From assembly GCF_021134715.1 (NCBI RefSeq), contig NC_060019.1, forward strand, positions 4,588,001-4,652,000: a stretch of DNA of 64,000 nt, read 5' to 3'. Below the pieces are notes generated by a model that was given only the letters and a program-made list of their open reading frames with translations, searched no databases and was not told where the DNA came from. Below, one piece after another: positions 62,236 through 64,000 of this stretch. The DNA comes from Daphnia pulex. Its lineage: Eukaryota; Arthropoda; Branchiopoda; Diplostraca; Daphniidae. The first letter of the stretch is position 1, and each line of letters opens with the position of its first letter. A program made the position numbers and the translations under genes.

Positions 62236-64000
62236 TCAGTGGGAGTCCATATACTGAATGTCGGATAAAAGCAATCGGGTTCGAGGTAGTGGTCGAGGCT
62301 GAGGTGACAACACCGTAAGCATTTGCCGTTCTAAATCCACGTTATTCCTGTTGTAAATGCACGAAATGTCATAAATAAAATAACATCTGATCTAGGACGT
62401 CAAAACTTACACACAAATAAACCCAGTAACGTTGGTCTGAATAATATCATCTTCCCCGGATTCAGCCATACTAATTGAAATCAAATGATGCAATAATTGC
62501 TAGCCTGCAATAGAGGGAACGTCAAAAATAAAATTTGTCAGTCTCTAAATTAAATAAAAAATCTATACTTGGCTGAACAGTGACTAATTTCGTAAGTTGA
62601 TCTTCTGCTTTCATTCCGAGAGGCATTAATGAATCTGGTAAGGCCGGCGCACCAATTTTAAATATTTTAACATCTGAAAATCTCACTTCAAATGAGTGTG
62701 GATAAAACTGGGCTGCTGATCCGTAGAAATATTCGCGAATTTTCTGATCTCGAGATTCTACTCTTGCCTGCCGACTCCGTTCCACAACCTAACACAAACA
62801 ATAATTCCAGAATTAAGAGTTGTAGCTATGACACAAATAACTAACAAGCATGAAAACATACTCCGCCACTTTTGGGTTGAAATATAACTTTCACGGTTTC
62901 AGGTAAATCACGCACTAGTTCGTTGTAAAGTCGCTCTTGGTCAAGGACGATTATTAGATCAACTTCAAACGCTCTGGCTGCGTGAATAAGCATTTGATAC
63001 CCTTGGCCCTTTACCCAGCCACAGGTGTTGATTATTACTCCACTAACAGCATCTACACAGAAATTTAAATAATTTGAATAATTGAATGAATATTACTTTC
63101 TCTCCTACTCTGTCGATTTGCTTCCATTCTCTCTGCAACTGTTTGGGCTAATTTGGTGACAAGTAAATTGTACAGCATTACATTACTCCCAGTTCTTTGT
63201 ACCCATAGTGGTATATTAGTGGGCATACTTGGGAAAATCCTTCTTCAACATCAGCAGGATGTTCAATTGCCATTGCACCAATAGTGCATGGAATGGAAAG
63301 TTGTCCCTGGTCAACATCTAAATCAACATATATAGGCCTATTTAAACATAAACAAATTTGATTCTATTTCTTTAGATATAAAATGTTTTATTGTGTTTTC
63401 TTAATTTGTCTACCTGCTACCCATTCTCACTGCATAGTTCAAAAGCAACTTGCCAACTGCTGATTTTCCAACATCTGTTGGACCAATGATTATGGCTATA
63501 GGGCCTCTTTTAGTCTTGTCAGCATCAGCTTTCTTCCTTATCTAAGGAAGAAATAAATTAAGAACATACACACAAAACAAAATATTGGAAAACTTTTAAG
63601 TAATACAATTCAATCTGCATGTAACTTTACCTGTTCTAATCCAGCATGTGTATTGAGATAAATAATCATTGGAGTTTCTCTTGCCACATAAGCCGCTTCT
63701 GTTTTCCCTCTCAGTTCTAAAAGACAACCTTGCCATGTGAAAACAGCGATCTTGGAACCACCACCAAAACTGTACACTTTTCCTTTGACAATTTCTGTTC
63801 CAAATACTTCTGCCAGTCGAGATTTCAACTATGAAAGAAATTAGTTAGCTAGTTAGGTTGAATGGAATTCTGACAAATAAAAACAATTTAACACACTTGA
63901 CACTTCTAATGGTGCCAAAACTAAATTGACAACGAGACCAAATTTTTAGACTGGAGGCAGCCAACGAGTTAACTAATGAAAACCAACAATCCAAGAAAGA
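62236..64000 (-). pseudogene. CLP1: CLP1, RNA 5'-kinase, partial, with two lesions
   Basis: CLP1 phosphorylates RNA 5'-OH ends and acts in mRNA cleavage and polyadenylation and in tRNA splicing with the TSEN complex. Exons: 63828-63631, 63541-63414, 63337-63097, 63052-62862, 62788-62569, 62504-62411, 62347-62236; the N-terminus continues past the window. Visible: N-terminal domain (AEVFGTEIVKGK), Walker A GPTDVGKS, a DVDQGQ stretch where DVGQG is usual, [25 protein letters not shown] and the C-terminal domain ending [10 protein letters not shown]. Lesions: a one-base loss near 63199 between IYHYG and TGSNV, and TAG at 62502-62500 at the start of the sixth exon if the GTATAG donor at 62568 is right. 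Either assembly errors or a pseudogene; an intact copy elsewhere would settle it. Confidence 0.8.

Overview
This is eukaryotic nuclear DNA, best explained as an arthropod genome and most likely a branchiopod crustacean such as Daphnia. The grounds are: short GT-AG introns (about 60-135 bp) with AT-rich gaps, tRNAs with internal promoters, three BEL/Pao LTR retrotransposons, FLYWCH-type MULE transposons, and an arthropod-like CLP1 gene. The genus is inference. Almost the whole window is accessory DNA: transposons, their debris, and tRNA genes that have themselves become a repeat.

Layout. 0.1-0.6 kb: a small three-exon gene of unknown function. 2.3-17.6 kb: a 15.3-kb segment bounded by inverted copies of a ~310-bp repeat full of GACATTTGGA motifs. 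It holds a decayed minus-strand FLYWCH-MULE gene whose reading frame runs into a His-Pro repeat and a RING finger (3.3-7.2 kb); a nearly intact plus-strand MULE (7.4-11.7 kb) with helically spaced TTCGGCACTG arrays at both ends and a 1.07-kb element nested in its left end; a RING pseudogene between two copies of a ~0.65-kb repeat (12.9-15.3 kb); and a small inverted-repeat element (15.4-16.0 kb). 19.3-19.75 kb: three single tRNA genes on the minus strand (two alanine-like, one intron-containing leucine tRNA). 20-25 kb: debris, a three-exon gene fragment and a BEL pol tail.

25.2-61.3 kb is one story. A ~382-bp unit carrying tRNA-Leu(UAG) and tRNA-Ile(AAU) is repeated in three blocks (25.2-29.5, 35.9-39.8 and 53.8-54.2 kb). 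Between blocks lie two copies of one truncated BEL element (BEL-1A and BEL-1B) with identical junctions to the tRNAs, so array plus element were duplicated together. BEL-1B was then split by a full-length young BEL (BEL-2, 42902-51049, target duplication GGTCC). The last tRNA-Leu was split by a third BEL (BEL-3, 54191-61309, target duplication GCAAG). A short element built of CCATCTCGTAC motifs ends the block.

62.2-64 kb: a minus-strand CLP1 gene (RNA 5'-kinase of mRNA 3'-end formation and tRNA splicing), open to the right edge, with one frameshift and one in-frame stop in the readable exons.

All positions and splice sites were read by eye. Nothing was checked against a database, and similarity statements rest on recognised family motifs.
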